NCBI GenBank assembly: GCA_026552975.1 | Contig: JAPMTR010000066.1 | Coordinates: 26,300 to 90,299 of the forward strand | DNA length: 64,000 nt | Origin: Candidatus Methanoperedens sp. | GTDB taxonomy: Archaea; Halobacteriota; Methanosarcinia; Methanosarcinales; Methanoperedenaceae | Reading direction: 5' to 3' | In this document: piece after piece, positions 35,832 through 44,412 of the stretch | How the letters are laid out: each line of letters begins with the position of its first letter | Numbering within the stretch: position 1 is the first letter of the stretch | Position numbers and translations under genes: made by a program | Notes under the pieces: generated by a model | Told to the model about the DNA's origin: nothing | The model's input: only the letters and a program-made list of their open reading frames with translations | The model's database searches: none

Positions 35832-37748
35832 TCAGTTAATCACCATGAATTTATCATCTACCGAACCTATTTTCTTCCGGCTGTAATATGCGATCACAGT
35901 ATACCTATACTCCCCGGTTTTTGACCTCTTCGCAATCCGCCATGTTTTCTCTATGGATTTTGGCATCCCAACCTGCATATTATTAATTCTTTTAACCAGC
36001 TTTTTGACAATGAGATTCTTTTCTTTATAAATACTTATGACGATTTTTGCTTTTTTCCATACAACCTCACCCGCGTTTATCAGATTGATCGAAAATATCA
36101 CTTTTCTTCCTACCCGGACCACATAAGGCTCTGCCTCTGCTTTCATTTCCACTTTTATCAGCGGCAATAGAATTCCCCGCTTCACTAAAACTTCCCTGAT
36201 CAAATGCTCATAAGCACCATCGTAAATATTTTTATCCGCAATAATTATTGCATCAGCAGCATCCTCAAATCTTGAGTTAATATTCAGGTTAAAATTACTT
36301 TCAATGATCAATCGGATGGAATTATTCCTTGCTGCAAGCCTCCTTGTCTTGACCTTAGAAGCTCCGCCCATTTGTAGATAAATATCCCACAGGGATGCAG
36401 ACCATATCTCCCCATCCCGGTCACAGCTATCCAATCCCAGGAAATCCTCTGGATAATGCTTTTTACTGTCCACCCTGCTCACGCAATCACCTATTTTTCC
36501 GATTCCATTCCAGTCCCCAACGCACTCCCGGTTAAAACCGCCATTTATTTCAGTAAAAAAACACGCCGCGAAGAAATCACCAAATCCTTCTGCGATCGGA
36601 CAGGTATTCCAGTTATGCCCAAAACCCGGTACCTGTTCATCCAGCATGACATGGCAATATTCATGCAGAATTATATCAGCGTCTTGTGCATCATCAATAT
36701 ACCATGTACCAAAAATTAATTCTCTGGTATCAGGATTGTAATATGAGTTATCCACGAAATCTCCATGGACATTCACTTTAATTGTCTTACTGCACAAGTT
36801 TGTGAATCCAAGGCTCCGTATGTATCGTTGTGCCTCGTCAATATGATAATATACCATTACTTCCTTGAATCCCGGATCAGACCTTGAATAATTAAAAATC
36901 AAATCCGGTTCTTTTGCTCTATTTGGAGTTGTGCATGTATCCACATAAGGACCCCTCAGATAACCAGAATTGTCAAGATCATTTAGAACAACATCGGTGT
37001 AAGCTCTACCTGGAATTTCGGATTCTGCAGTAAGTTTTCTATCTCTAAGAGCCACTACAGGATTTGGTATGAAAACTCTTCCCCTTCCTGTGGCCTTAAG
37101 AAGTGCGTCCAGAATGTCCAATATATTACCTGTTTTACAGTCAAGAAATACATGCCATTCCTCAATGGGATCAATTAGAGGTACTGCCACTTTCCACGCC
37201 ACATAGTATTTATTATGCTTTGGATAGATAACCTGTTCTCCAAAAACCGCCCCAACGACTCTTTTTTGTGCATTAAGAGTATCAATGGCAATCCTGATCG
37301 CGTCTTCCTGTGAGATGCCTTTTTCCAGGGGCAACTCTACAAACAAATCTGGATGGTAGCATATATCGATTTTGTTGATCCTGTTATTTTTATCCATATG
37401 GACTGAAGTAAATGCATTGTAGACCGGCAATTCATTGACAAACTGCTGGAATACAACATGAGATCCGCCAAGACTTTCGATATTCCTGATAAATGTTAAA
37501 TCCTCCAAACTCTCTTTCATTTTAAATAATTTAAAATGTTCTGAAATAAATTTTCTTGCAACTTTTTCGGGATATTCTTCCATCTCGACTGATAAGATCC
37601 CGCACAAATGTGAAGGGATTCCTCTTTTGCCCCATATAACATGGAGGCTCATGTCCAGTCTTTTTAACTTTTCAAGAACATGTTGCTGGGATCTTGATGG
37701 TTTCAACGTTTTTATCTTTCCTCTCCTATGCTTGCCAGAATTAACCAA
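35832..37748 (-). CDS. FTP-domain zinc metallopeptidase (M36/thermolysin-like)
   Basis: A 638-residue protein. An FTP-like propeptide region (about 60-190; VFQQFVNELPVYNAFTSVH) precedes the peptidase domain. The zinc site is HEYCHVMLDE with the third ligand in IAEGFGDFFAACF, the pattern of fungalysin and thermolysin families. The last 110 residues form a CARDB-like beta domain (FSINLINAGEVVWKKAKIVI). No signal peptide is visible: the N-terminus is MVNSGKHRRGKIKTLKPSR. It overlaps the upstream symporter gene by 8 bases. Confidence 0.8.
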   Translation of the reverse strand: MVNSGKHRRGKIKTLKPSRSQQHVLEKLKRLDMSLHVIWGKRGIPSHLCGILSVEMEEYPEKVARKFISEHFKLFKMKESLEDLTFIRNIESLGGSHVVFQQFVNELPVYNAFTSVHMDKNNRINKIDICYHPDLFVELPLEKGISQEDAIRIAIDTLNAQKRVVGAVFGEQVIYPKHNKYYVAWKVAVPLIDPIEEWHVFLDCKTGNILDILDALLKATGRGRVFIPNPVVALRDRKLTAESEIPGRAYTDVVLNDLDNSGYLRGPYVDTCTTPNRAKEPDLIFNYSRSDPGFKEVMVYYHIDEAQRYIRSLGFTNLCSKTIKVNVHGDFVDNSYYNPDTRELIFGTWYIDDAQDADIILHEYCHVMLDEQVPGFGHNWNTCPIAEGFGDFFAACFFTEINGGFNRECVGDWNGIGKIGDCVSRVDSKKHYPEDFLGLDSCDRDGEIWSASLWDIYLQMGGASKVKTRRLAARNNSIRLIIESNFNLNINSRFEDAADAIIIADKNIYDGAYEHLIREVLVKRGILLPLIKVEMKAEAEPYVVRVGRKVIFSINLINAGEVVWKKAKIVISIYKEKNLIVKKLVKRINNMQVGMPKSIEKTWRIAKRSKTGEYRYTVIAYYSRKKIGSVDDKFMVIN

Positions 37749-39030
37749 GTTTAATCACTCTTGTCATGATGTTAATGAAAAGTACTAGAGGTATGATTAT
37801 TTTTATTGTGAGTATAAATAAACTTTGCATCCATCTTCTACCTCCGATCTCCTTGATAATGACATTTTTATCTATAAACCACCCTGCAACCACACTCAGG
37901 ACAAATCCTGCTGTAATAATACCTAATGTTCCAAAGGCAAAGTCATTGATGTCAAGAATGGGGGTAGCAAACAATTCCAGTTTAAGGGCGGTGTAACTCA
38001 ATGCTGAGGGTAGGCCGATCAGGATTACAATCATTAGGACAAGCAAAGCAGCTTTTTTCCTTTCGAAACCATAGAAATCTATGAGGGTAGCCACTGGAAC
38101 TTCGATCATGGCTACGGCAGATGTTATGGCTGCAAAGAAAAGAAGTAAAAAGAAAATGGCGCCAAATAGAAATCCAAAACTCATTTCCTGGAAAATCGGA
38201 GGTAAGGTAACAAAAGTAAGTTTGATTCCTGATGCCGGGTCAAGTCCATAAGAAAAAACAATGGGAAATACTATAAAGCCCCCAAGAAATGCAATCATCA
38301 GATCAGAAACCGCAATAATTCCTGCACTTTTTACAATATTGTCATCCCTCATGTAACTGCCATAGGTTAGCATGATGCCAGTGCCAACACCTAATGAGAA
38401 AAAAGCCTGCCCAAATGCTACCGTCCAGACAAAGGGATCAGCTAGCTTTGTGAAATCAGGATTTAAATAGAACTCTATTCCCTTTGCAGCGCCAGGCAGC
38501 GATAGAGCGAAAATAACAAGCAATAGCAGCATAACAAACAGAAGGGGAATAAGAACCCGGGACATTTTTTCAATGCCCTGCTTTATTCCTGATCTGACCA
38601 CAACAAAAGAAATGCAACCTGAGATTAAAAAGAATAGCAATGAGTAATAAGAGCCAGTGAACTGGGAAAAAGTGATGGGATTTCCAATAACAAAAAAGAG
38701 AGAATAAGCAAGCACCCAGCCTGTAATCACAAGATAATAACTTACGATCATTACCATGACAAATACCAGGAAAAAGCCTGCTAACATGGATTTTTTTCCA
38801 ATTCTGCTAAAAGCGGGGACGACAGATGTCTTAAAATGCCGTCCAAGAGCGAACTCAAGGATCATCAGGGGAAGACCGAACAGGAATACAGCAATAAGAT
38901 AAGGAATAAGGAAGGCTCCGCCTCCGTTTTCACCGACCAGATAGGGAAATCGCCAGATGTTGCCAATGCCAACGGCTGAGCCTATACTGGCCAGGATGAA
39001 ACCAATGTTAGAAGACCACTTTTCTCTCAT
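37741..39030 (-). CDS. SNF-family sodium-dependent symporter
   Basis: A 429-residue protein with about 11-12 membrane helices. The SNF signature is at the N-terminus (GFILASIGSAVGIGNIWRFPYLVGENGGGAFLIPY), the unwound helix 1 that binds Na+ and substrate in LeuT-like carriers. It imports an amino acid or related amine with Na+; the substrate cannot be read from sequence. The overlap with the metallopeptidase gene hints at peptide degradation followed by uptake, but the peptidase lacks an export signal. Confidence 0.92.
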   Translation of the reverse strand: MREKWSSNIGFILASIGSAVGIGNIWRFPYLVGENGGGAFLIPYLIAVFLFGLPLMILEFALGRHFKTSVVPAFSRIGKKSMLAGFFLVFVMVMIVSYYLVITGWVLAYSLFFVIGNPITFSQFTGSYYSLLFFLISGCISFVVVRSGIKQGIEKMSRVLIPLLFVMLLLLVIFALSLPGAAKGIEFYLNPDFTKLADPFVWTVAFGQAFFSLGVGTGIMLTYGSYMRDDNIVKSAGIIAVSDLMIAFLGGFIVFPIVFSYGLDPASGIKLTFVTLPPIFQEMSFGFLFGAIFFLLLFFAAITSAVAMIEVPVATLIDFYGFERKKAALLVLMIVILIGLPSALSYTALKLELFATPILDINDFAFGTLGIITAGFVLSVVAGWFIDKNVIIKEIGGRRWMQSLFILTIKIIIPLVLFINIMTRVIKLG

Positions 39031-39130
39031 TTTAAATACCTGACAACATAAGATTGTTTCATCACTCCAAAACTATATGTTTTTTTTCGTATAACTTGAA
39101 CAGTTCCGGGCTAACTGATCCGGAATTATT

Positions 39131-39421
39131 CTAATGAAATCTCTTTTTGGACACTCGCTCTAAATGTTCTTTTTTCAGTTTTTCAAGCGTTTCCCTGAAT
39201 AATGTTTTAATGCGATTTTCGTCACATAGGGGGTCATCAGGCACACAATCACCTTCTTTTCTGCATTGTTCTGCAAGCAACAGTGCTTTTGCTTCAAGTT
39301 CTGGAAGTAGCCTCTCAATTGTCTTTTTCATCCATGCGTTGTCCTGTGATAATACCCCTATGAAAAACGATGGCAATACATGTTCTTCGATATTTTTCAG
39401 CCGTTTCTTAGCGTCTGTCAT
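39131..39421 (-). CDS. small hypothetical protein behind a DUF432 remnant
   Basis: A 96-residue charged helical protein (MTDAKKRLKNIEEHVLPSFF...) with two or three cysteines in the middle (LAEQCRKEGDCVPDDPLCDE). No family recognised. Its first 14 bases overlap the end of the DUF432 remnant reading frame, whose promoter would also drive this gene. Possibly a small regulatory or metal-binding protein. Confidence 0.5.
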   Translation of the reverse strand: MTDAKKRLKNIEEHVLPSFFIGVLSQDNAWMKKTIERLLPELEAKALLLAEQCRKEGDCVPDDPLCDENRIKTLFRETLEKLKKEHLERVSKKRFH

Positions 39422-39506
39422 GCTTCTTTTTCCAGCTCAAGCTTTCAAAAATGTACTCTTTTTGAAAAAAGTCAAGTTTCAATGCCCCCTTTTCAATCTT
39501 TTCCAT
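39408..39506 (-). pseudogene. 5' remnant of a DUF432 gene
   Basis: A 32-residue frame. Its first 22 residues (MEKIEKGALKLDFFQKEYIF) match the start of the intact DUF432 protein at 11509-12201 (MEKFKNDGLKFDFFGEEYIF) at about 13 of 21 positions. After YIFES the likeness ends and the frame closes inside the next gene. The promoter is also kept. It could still be translated as a leader peptide. Confidence 0.65.
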
Positions 39507-39529
39507 CAAGTATAAATAAGTGGATCTGG

Positions 39530-39539
39530 TATAAAAATT
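39530..39539 (-). promoter_or_regulatory. TATA box retained by the DUF432 remnant
   Basis: AATTTTTATA on the minus strand, exactly 23 bases before the remnant ATG, identical in sequence and spacing to the element before the intact DUF432-mscS operon at 12225-12234. The 23 spacer bases are not similar. Confidence 0.5.
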
Positions 39540-39570
39540 AAACTCAATCACCAATTTTTCCGCTAAATGG

Positions 39571-39580
39571 CTATATTTAA
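39571..39580 (+). promoter_or_regulatory. TATA box of hypF-hypE; likely near-leaderless start
   Basis: CTATATTTAA is centred about 29 bases before the hypF ATG at 39604. No ribosome site is visible, which fits a transcript beginning close to the ATG. Confidence 0.5.
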
Positions 39581-39603
39581 GCTATGCTGCTAATTGTATT
39601 ATT

Positions 39604-41913
39604 ATGCCTCAATGTAGAGTAGTTGTTACAGGAATCGTGCAGGGTGTAGGGTTTAGACCATTCGTCTACAGAACAGCAAAGAAGTATAACCTTAATGGCT
39701 ATATAATGAATGCAGGTAACAGCGTTGAACTTCTCCTTGATGGTAGCGAAGAGAAGATTCAGGGCTTCCTCCAGTGGCTTAAGAGGGAGCACCCGCCAAT
39801 GGCTTTTGTCAAGGAAATTACTGTACTGAATACGCAGACCAATGAAAGATTTGGAGATTTTTTTATCCGCAAGAGTCAGGAAGATGGGAAAACTAACTCG
39901 ATTATCCCATCTGATGTATCCATATGCAAAGCATGTAAGGAGGAGATTTTTGATATAAGTAGCAGAAGATATCTGTATCCCTTTATTGTCTGCACAGATT
40001 GTGGCCCTCGTTTTACAACCATTGAGATGTTTCCCTATGACCGACAGAACACAACTATGAGAGATTTTTTAATGTGTAATGAGTGCGGATCCGAGTATTT
40101 AGATGATGGGGACAGAAGATTCAGGGCAGAGCCGATCAGCTGTCCTGTTTGCGGTCCAACGTACGAATTATATACGGGAGAAGAGAAGCTGGTGGTCTCA
40201 AATCCGATCCAGAAAGGAGTTGATGCAATTGATAATGGGAAGATCGTGGCAATTAAAGGAGTTGGCGGAACTCATCTGGTTACAAAGACCACTGAGGATG
40301 AACCTGTTTTAAGGCTTCGTTCTATTCTTCATAGAAAATATAAGCCCTTCGCAATAATGGTAAAAGATATTGATCATGCTATGGAGTTGGCTCATGTTAA
40401 CCAGATAGAAAAAGAGCTACTTGAGTCATTCCCAAAACCAATTGTCGTTTTGAAGAAGAAGGAAAGTGCCAAGATCTCAGGACAAATCGCCCCAGGGCTT
40501 CACAACATCGGGATCATGCTCCCTTATTCCGGCACTCATCACCTTTTATTCCATTATTCGAAAGAGGCTGCTTTTGTCATGACATCTGCAAACATTCCAG
40601 GTGAACCCATGGCTATTAATAAAGAAGAAATTCAATCGCTAAAGGCGCAGTATACATTGGTTCATAATATGAGGATCAATAACCGGTGTGATGATTCTGT
40701 TATGAAGATCGTTGCTGGCAGAGATGTTTTTCTTCGAAGATCAAGGGGTTTTGTTCCCCAACCGATTGAACTTGCAGTTGAGAACACAAAAAATGTCCTG
40801 GCACTGGGCGCAGAGCTTGACGTTTGCGCATGTCTCCTGACAGGCAAAAGAGCATTCTTGACCCAGTATGTAGGAAATACAACGAGGCTAAGAACACTTG
40901 AATTCCTGGAAGAGGCGATATATAATCTTATGAAAATCAATCGGGTTGAAAAAATAGACCTGATAGCAGTTGACATGCACCCCGGTTTTAACACCTCAAG
41001 ACTCGGGGAAAAGCTTGCAGAGAGGTTTAATGCACAACTTTTTAGATGCCAGCATCATCAGGCACACATTGCTTCCCTGATGGCAGAACATGGTATTGAT
41101 AAGTTGGTTGGCATAGCCTCAGATGGCGCTGGATATGGACTGGATAGAACAGTATGGGGTGGTGAGGTTTTCGCTGTAAAAAATGGTTTTGAAAGATGTG
41201 GCAGCCTGATGCGCCAGCATATGCCAGGAGGTGATCTTGCTTCACAGTTTCCATCCCGAATGGTTGCAGGTATACTGTCCAGGAAATATCCTGTTGAAGA
41301 ACTCAGGAACATTATGGTTGGAATGAGAAGTTTCAAGAATGATAGGGAGATCGACATGATCCTGAGGCAAATAAAAAGACGATTTAACACTCCGGAAACG
41401 TCGAGTACTGGCAGGGTGCTTGATGCAATTTCTTCGATCCTGGATATTTGCCATGAGAGAACCTACGAAGGCGAACCTGCTTTGCGGCTTGAATCCATGG
41501 CTTGCGGAGGAAGGGCAAATGTCGAGCTGCCGATAGTGATCAAAAAACTCAATAATATATATATGCTTGATACAACGGAACTGATTGATGCGGTTTTATT
41601 GGCAAAAGGAGACTACATTTGTGAGGATATAGCAGCATCTGCTCAGAAAGCTCTTGCAGAAGGTATGGTGGATATTGCCATAAGAGTAGCTAAGAACAAA
41701 AGCATCGATTCCATAGGGATTTCTGGCGGTGTCGCCTATAATGATGCCATAGTCAGGCATATAAAGGAAAGAGCTGTGGACGAAGGATTCCGGTTTTATA
41801 CACATTGCAGGGTTCCGTGCGGGGATGGAGGCATATCGTTGGGTCAGGCTGCTATGGCTGCGTCTATTGAAACTACAGCCGGAGGCGCCCAAACAAACTC
41901 AAAGATTAAATAA
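39604..41913 (+). CDS. hypF: hydrogenase maturation carbamoyltransferase HypF
   Basis: A 769-residue protein with all expected parts: an acylphosphatase-like domain (1-90; GIVQGVGFRPFVYR), paired zinc fingers (CKAC...CTDC and CNEC...CPVC, about 105-185), a YrdC-like domain (about 200-385) and a Kae1-like carbamoyltransferase domain (about 395-769; VDMHPGFNTSRLG, CQHHQAHIASLMAEH, GIASDGAGYG, ISGGVAYN). It makes carbamoyl-adenylate and transfers the carbamoyl group to HypE for the CN ligands of NiFe hydrogenase. hypE follows 25 bases later. Confidence 0.96.
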   Translation: MPQCRVVVTGIVQGVGFRPFVYRTAKKYNLNGYIMNAGNSVELLLDGSEEKIQGFLQWLKREHPPMAFVKEITVLNTQTNERFGDFFIRKSQEDGKTNSIIPSDVSICKACKEEIFDISSRRYLYPFIVCTDCGPRFTTIEMFPYDRQNTTMRDFLMCNECGSEYLDDGDRRFRAEPISCPVCGPTYELYTGEEKLVVSNPIQKGVDAIDNGKIVAIKGVGGTHLVTKTTEDEPVLRLRSILHRKYKPFAIMVKDIDHAMELAHVNQIEKELLESFPKPIVVLKKKESAKISGQIAPGLHNIGIMLPYSGTHHLLFHYSKEAAFVMTSANIPGEPMAINKEEIQSLKAQYTLVHNMRINNRCDDSVMKIVAGRDVFLRRSRGFVPQPIELAVENTKNVLALGAELDVCACLLTGKRAFLTQYVGNTTRLRTLEFLEEAIYNLMKINRVEKIDLIAVDMHPGFNTSRLGEKLAERFNAQLFRCQHHQAHIASLMAEHGIDKLVGIASDGAGYGLDRTVWGGEVFAVKNGFERCGSLMRQHMPGGDLASQFPSRMVAGILSRKYPVEELRNIMVGMRSFKNDREIDMILRQIKRRFNTPETSSTGRVLDAISSILDICHERTYEGEPALRLESMACGGRANVELPIVIKKLNNIYMLDTTELIDAVLLAKGDYICEDIAASAQKALAEGMVDIAIRVAKNKSIDSIGISGGVAYNDAIVRHIKERAVDEGFRFYTHCRVPCGDGGISLGQAAMAASIETTAGGAQTNSKIK

Positions 41914-41938
41914 CAATAAGCCTCTATTATCGGTTATT

Positions 41939-42952
41939 ATGCATATCCAGATGGCACACGGTGCGGGGGGTGAGCTTATGAACAGGCTCATAACCGATTC
42001 TATCCTGAAAAACCTGACAAGCGAAAAGCTTGGAGAGGTCGGACTTGCAGACCTTGATGACGGCGCGTCCATATCTCTTGGAAATAAAGAAATAGTGGTG
42101 AGCACTGATAGCTACACCATATCCCCAATATTCTTCCCTGGTGGAGACATCGGGAAACTTGCAGCATGCGGAACCATAAATGATATCTCGGTCATGGGCG
42201 CAAAACCCATCGCTCTTGCCAGTGCTATTATATTAGAAGAAGGTTTCCCCCTAGCGGATCTTGAACGAATAATACGCTCCATGAACACATCATGCAGAGA
42301 ATCAGGTGTCAGCGTGATAACCGGCGATACAAAGGTGATGCAAAGAGGAGCTATTGACAAAATCGTGATAACAACCACAGGGATCGGATTTGCAGACAGG
42401 GGTAAAGTTATAAAGGACTCAAATCTTTCGGCTGGAGATAAAATAATCCTGACTGGTACTGTGGGAGATCACGGTATCGCACTCATGTCTTTTCGCGAGG
42501 GCTTCGGTTTTGAGACCACTCTGAGATCAGACGCAGCGCCGCTCTGGTATATGATAGAGAAAGCACTGGGGGTCGGCGGTATAACTGCCATGCGCGACCC
42601 GACACGGGGAGGATTATCTGCAGCCTTGAACGACTGGGCTTGCAAATCCAGCACAGGTATAGTAATATATGAAGAAAAGATACCACTCAGAGAAGAGGTA
42701 ATAGCAGCAAGTGAGATGCTTGGAATCGACCCACTTACAGTAGCAAATGAGGGAAAAGCCATCATAGGTGTAAGACCTGATAGAGCAGAAAAAATTCTCC
42801 GGGTAATTCGTGCTACAGAACATGGACGAGATGCACAAATAATAGGGGAAGCCACTGACAGGCATATTGGGAAAGTGATCCTGAATACGACAGTTGGCGG
42901 GAAGAGAATTATTGAACCGCCGCTTGGAGATCCGATCCCAAGGATTTGCTAA
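41939..42952 (+). CDS. hypE: hydrogenase maturation protein HypE
   Basis: A 337-residue PurM-like protein beginning MHIQMAHGAGGELMNRL. It shows the ATP-binding AVSTDSYTISP-like segment, TGDTKVMQRG, GTVGDHGIALMSFREG, the RDPTRGGLSAALND motif, and ends PRIC, whose cysteine receives the carbamoyl group and is dehydrated to a thiocyanate. I prefer the ATG at 41939; 41951 is a possible shorter start. It forms an operon with hypF and converges on hypD. Confidence 0.95.
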   Translation: MHIQMAHGAGGELMNRLITDSILKNLTSEKLGEVGLADLDDGASISLGNKEIVVSTDSYTISPIFFPGGDIGKLAACGTINDISVMGAKPIALASAIILEEGFPLADLERIIRSMNTSCRESGVSVITGDTKVMQRGAIDKIVITTTGIGFADRGKVIKDSNLSAGDKIILTGTVGDHGIALMSFREGFGFETTLRSDAAPLWYMIEKALGVGGITAMRDPTRGGLSAALNDWACKSSTGIVIYEEKIPLREEVIAASEMLGIDPLTVANEGKAIIGVRPDRAEKILRVIRATEHGRDAQIIGEATDRHIGKVILNTTVGGKRIIEPPLGDPIPRIC

Positions 42953-42975
42953 TTCGTACAAGTTCGTTGTTGACG

Positions 42976-44052
42976 TTATCGTTGATTTACAATAGTCCCA
43001 TATCTATAAGCGATGCTGCACGTTCCTTCTGTTGAAACCATGCAAGCGCCAATCGGCTTATCTGGCGTGCAGTTTTCCCCGAAATTGGGGCAATCTTTTG
43101 GTCTGCCTGCACCTTTAATCACATTTGCGCAAAAAAAACAGGCCTGATCGCACGTTTCATCGGATTGGAGGGGTATATCGAATTTCTTTCTCGCATCGAA
43201 ATTCTCGAATTCTTTTCTCAAGGCGAGGCTGGCTTGTGGTATTACTCCTAATCCCCTCCATTCCCTGCTATCCGCTTTGAACGTCTTGCTTAACATTTCC
43301 TGGGCGATAGTATTACCTTCGTAAGTTACGAAACGCGTGTACTCATTCTCGATCCTGGCTTCATGATTCCTTATCTGCTTCATGAGCATATATATTGCCA
43401 TCAGAACATCAATCGGCTCAAATCCTGCGATTACCTGCGGCATATTGTATTTATTGCAGAGTTCTTCATAAGGATGCGTGCCGATTATGGTTGAAACGTG
43501 ACCCGGATCTATCAGCCCGTCTATCCCGATTCCTTCTTTGAGCAGGAAGTCCAGTGCTGGCGGTATCAGGCGATGGGAACAAAGAATGCTGAAGTTTTCC
43601 GGTGGTGAGTTCAGCAGGATCTGGGCAGTCATAGGTGCAGTGGTTTCAAAACCTATGGCAAAAAATATTACTTCCCTGTCCGGGTTTTTTTTTGCGATCT
43701 CAACAGCTTCTGCAGGGCTATAGATCATTCTTATATCTCCCCCGGCTGATTTTTTCCCTGCAAGCGAGATTGAAGTACCAGGGACGCGCAACATATCCCC
43801 GTATGTCGCAACGATGTTTTTATCTGAAAGATATACAGCCTCATCTATCTCTTTTACAGGAGTTATGCATACAGGGCATCCGGGTCCTGCAACTACTTCA
43901 ATGTTTTCAGGCAGGAGAGTCCTCAGACCATGTTTTGTTATGATCTGTTCATGCGTGCCACATACATGCATTATTCTGGCTGGCTGGTCCAGTGCTTTTA
44001 TCCGTTCTACTATGCGCAATGCTGTGCCATTATCCCTGAAGAAGTACTTCAT
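42976..44052 (-). CDS. hypD: hydrogenase maturation protein HypD
   Basis: A 358-residue Fe-S protein. Motifs: MHVCGTHEQ, GPGCPVCITP, and the C-terminal cluster CDQACFFCANVIKGAGRP plus CPNFGENC and GACMVSTEGTC that binds a 4Fe-4S cluster. With HypC it builds the Fe(CN)2CO unit. The ATG at 44052 overlaps the hypC stop as ATGA and is preferred over the longer start at 44073, which would lie inside hypC. Confidence 0.96.
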   Translation of the reverse strand: MKYFFRDNGTALRIVERIKALDQPARIMHVCGTHEQIITKHGLRTLLPENIEVVAGPGCPVCITPVKEIDEAVYLSDKNIVATYGDMLRVPGTSISLAGKKSAGGDIRMIYSPAEAVEIAKKNPDREVIFFAIGFETTAPMTAQILLNSPPENFSILCSHRLIPPALDFLLKEGIGIDGLIDPGHVSTIIGTHPYEELCNKYNMPQVIAGFEPIDVLMAIYMLMKQIRNHEARIENEYTRFVTYEGNTIAQEMLSKTFKADSREWRGLGVIPQASLALRKEFENFDARKKFDIPLQSDETCDQACFFCANVIKGAGRPKDCPNFGENCTPDKPIGACMVSTEGTCSIAYRYGTIVNQR

Positions 44053-44264
44053 TCCTTTAGCATTTCCTCCCATATTTTCAGCGTTTCCTGCGCCTCTTCC
44101 TGGCTGATCCTGTGGATCGCATATCCAACGTGTATCAGCACATAATCTCCATTTTTTGGAGAATCTATGAGAGTGATATTGACATTTCGTCTTACTCCCC
44201 CGAAATCAACTGTGGCGGTATCTCCATTTACTTCGATCACCTGGGCAGGTACAGCAAGGCACAT
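44049..44264 (-). CDS. hypC: hydrogenase assembly chaperone HypC
   Basis: A 71-residue protein starting MCLAVPAQVIEV, with the essential Cys2 that holds the Fe ligand precursor, then TVDFGGVRRNVNITLID and YVLIHVGYAIHRI. It carries the iron centre from HypD to the hydrogenase large subunit. First gene of hypCD, divergent from the acetyl-CoA synthetase-hydBGDA operon. Confidence 0.96.
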   Translation of the reverse strand: MCLAVPAQVIEVNGDTATVDFGGVRRNVNITLIDSPKNGDYVLIHVGYAIHRISQEEAQETLKIWEEMLKE

Positions 44265-44412
44265 TTGTGGTATTCAGTTCATGATATGGTTTAAGGTTAT
44301 CGAATTTTTTAATAAAAAATATTTTGGAAACAAAATATTAGGTAGCACGAAAATATTATCATTACAAAAAGCCTTATGGTGTTTTAATAGTTCCATCTTG
44401 AGGTGATTTAAT

